Assembly: GCF_014695385.1 (NCBI RefSeq)
Contig: NZ_JACJOD010000030.1
Location: forward strand, 1 to 64,000
Length of the DNA stretch: 64,000 nucleotides
Direction of reading: 5' to 3'
Source: Trichocoleus sp. FACHB-46
GTDB taxonomy: Bacteria; Cyanobacteriota; Cyanobacteriia; FACHB-46
Shown piece after piece: positions 63,436 through 64,000 of the stretch. Position 1 is the first letter of the stretch. Every line of letters starts with the position of its first letter. The notes under the pieces are model-generated. The model had not been told where the DNA came from, did not search any database, and was given only the letters and a program-made list of their open reading frames with translations. The translations under genes and the position numbers were made by a program.

Positions 63436-63474
63436 CTAAAATAGGGCTACAACGTTATTAACTAAAAGAGCAAT

Positions 63475-63996
63475 ATGGTACCCGTAGACGCGATAGATAG
63501 ATCAAAAGATCGCTTAGGCGATCCGAGAAACCGGGAAGTCGTTCGTCCAGCAGGCGGCGACCCTCAAACTGGTAATTTGGAAACCCCAATTAACGCCTCA
63601 GGTTTCACAGAAGCTTTCATTAATAACCTACCTGCTTATCGCCGTGGTCTTTCTCCATTACGGCGTGGTCTAGAAGTGGGGATGGCTCATGGTTACTGGC
63701 TCATTGGCCCCTTTGCCAAGCTAGGCCCCTTGAGAGATACAGATGTGGCAAACTTAGCTGGTTTGCTGTCCACAGTTGGCTTAGTTGTTATCTCAACTAT
63801 TGCCCTATCCTTGTACGCAAACAGCTGCCCTCCTGATCCAACCAAAACCATTACTACTCCAAATCCTCCAGCGGCTTTGACTACCGCAGAAGGATGGAAT
63901 GAGTATGCTAGTGGCTTCCTAATTGGTGGAATTGGCGGAGCAGCTTTTGCTTACGCCTTACTCGCCAATATCCAGCTGCTACAAAATCTGTTCTAG
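63475..63996 (+). CDS. psaL: Photosystem I subunit XI (PsaL)
   Basis: The protein has 173 residues and is complete, ending four bases from the window edge. Signatures are I-N-N-L-P-A-Y-R-R-G-L-S-P-L-R-R-G-L-E-V-G-M-A-H-G-Y and G-P-L-R-D-T-D-V-A-N-L-A-G-L. Three membrane helices follow. PsaL forms the centre of PSI trimers or tetramers. The loop between the second and third helices is long and proline-rich (C-P-P-D-P-T-K-T-I-T-T-P-N-P-P). Its place directly behind psaF-psaJ, with psaI expected next, is a gene order reported for tetramer-forming lineages. Confidence 0.96.
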   Translation: MVPVDAIDRSKDRLGDPRNREVVRPAGGDPQTGNLETPINASGFTEAFINNLPAYRRGLSPLRRGLEVGMAHGYWLIGPFAKLGPLRDTDVANLAGLLSTVGLVVISTIALSLYANSCPPDPTKTITTPNPPAALTTAEGWNEYASGFLIGGIGGAAFAYALLANIQLLQNLF

Positions 63997-64000
63997 TAAT

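Overview
The window is chromosomal DNA of a cyanobacterium. It carries psbD, chlP, psaF, psaJ and psaL, the regulators RpaA and NblS, and the palindrome GCGATCGC (HIP1) is scattered through genes and gaps alike. Nearly all genes are chromosomal housekeeping or cyanobacteria-specific genes. I see no insertion sequence, prophage, integrase or CRISPR array. The genus cannot be fixed from this sequence; the psaF-psaJ-psaL gene order argues against lineages in which psaL lies elsewhere.

Layout. 1-2309: 5' end of psbD (minus), a UPF0367 protein overlapping an ABC ATPase, a YacP-type NYN protein and tRNA-Asn. 2337-8672: class V aminotransferase, membrane glycosyltransferase, rpaA, a PUA-like/TPR/HNH protein and chlP. 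9006-16046: cysA, a peptide-type ABC binding protein and permease split by an opposing glycosyltransferase, a pentapeptide protein and a TPR protein. 16451-19917: purD and nblS. 19981-26788: small conserved genes, an FKBP isomerase, a GT4 glycosyltransferase, gloB, rplI and dnaB. 26809-29570: a large pentapeptide protein and an unrecognised four-repeat protein. 29824-34303: a decayed dihydroorotase gene, lepB, a dihydroorotase homologue without its metal ligands, and a double histidine-phosphatase. 34643-40657: CPBP protease, copper P-type ATPase and three tandem FHA genes. 41516-45057: tmk-holB, a membrane protein and pyrD. 45448-51163: a multi-GAF pseudokinase and secA, sharing an 18-bp hairpin terminator. 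51472-58358: diheme cytochrome c, a GNAT gene behind a structured leader, prmC-tsaC-histidine kinase, a Tic22-like protein and an amino-acid-type binding lipoprotein. 58414-64000: tRNA-Pro, a second GNAT gene, an ACT-like protein, an alpha/beta hydrolase, tsaD and psaF-psaJ-psaL.

How genes connect. RpaA (circadian output) and NblS (light and stress kinase, partner of RpaB) are the two regulators most likely to act on the photosystem genes at the two ends of the window. tsaC and tsaD supply two steps of tRNA t6A synthesis. pyrD and two non-functional-looking dihydroorotase genes belong to pyrimidine synthesis. tmk/holB, dnaB and rplI are replication and translation genes.

Most worth follow-up: the paired loss of dihydroorotase catalytic capacity, the FHA triplet with a conserved T-x-x-D tail, the HNH fusion protein, the inverted repeat enclosing a rplI promoter candidate, the structured region before the 52.6-kb GNAT gene, and the hairpin-rich psaF-psaJ-psaL locus.
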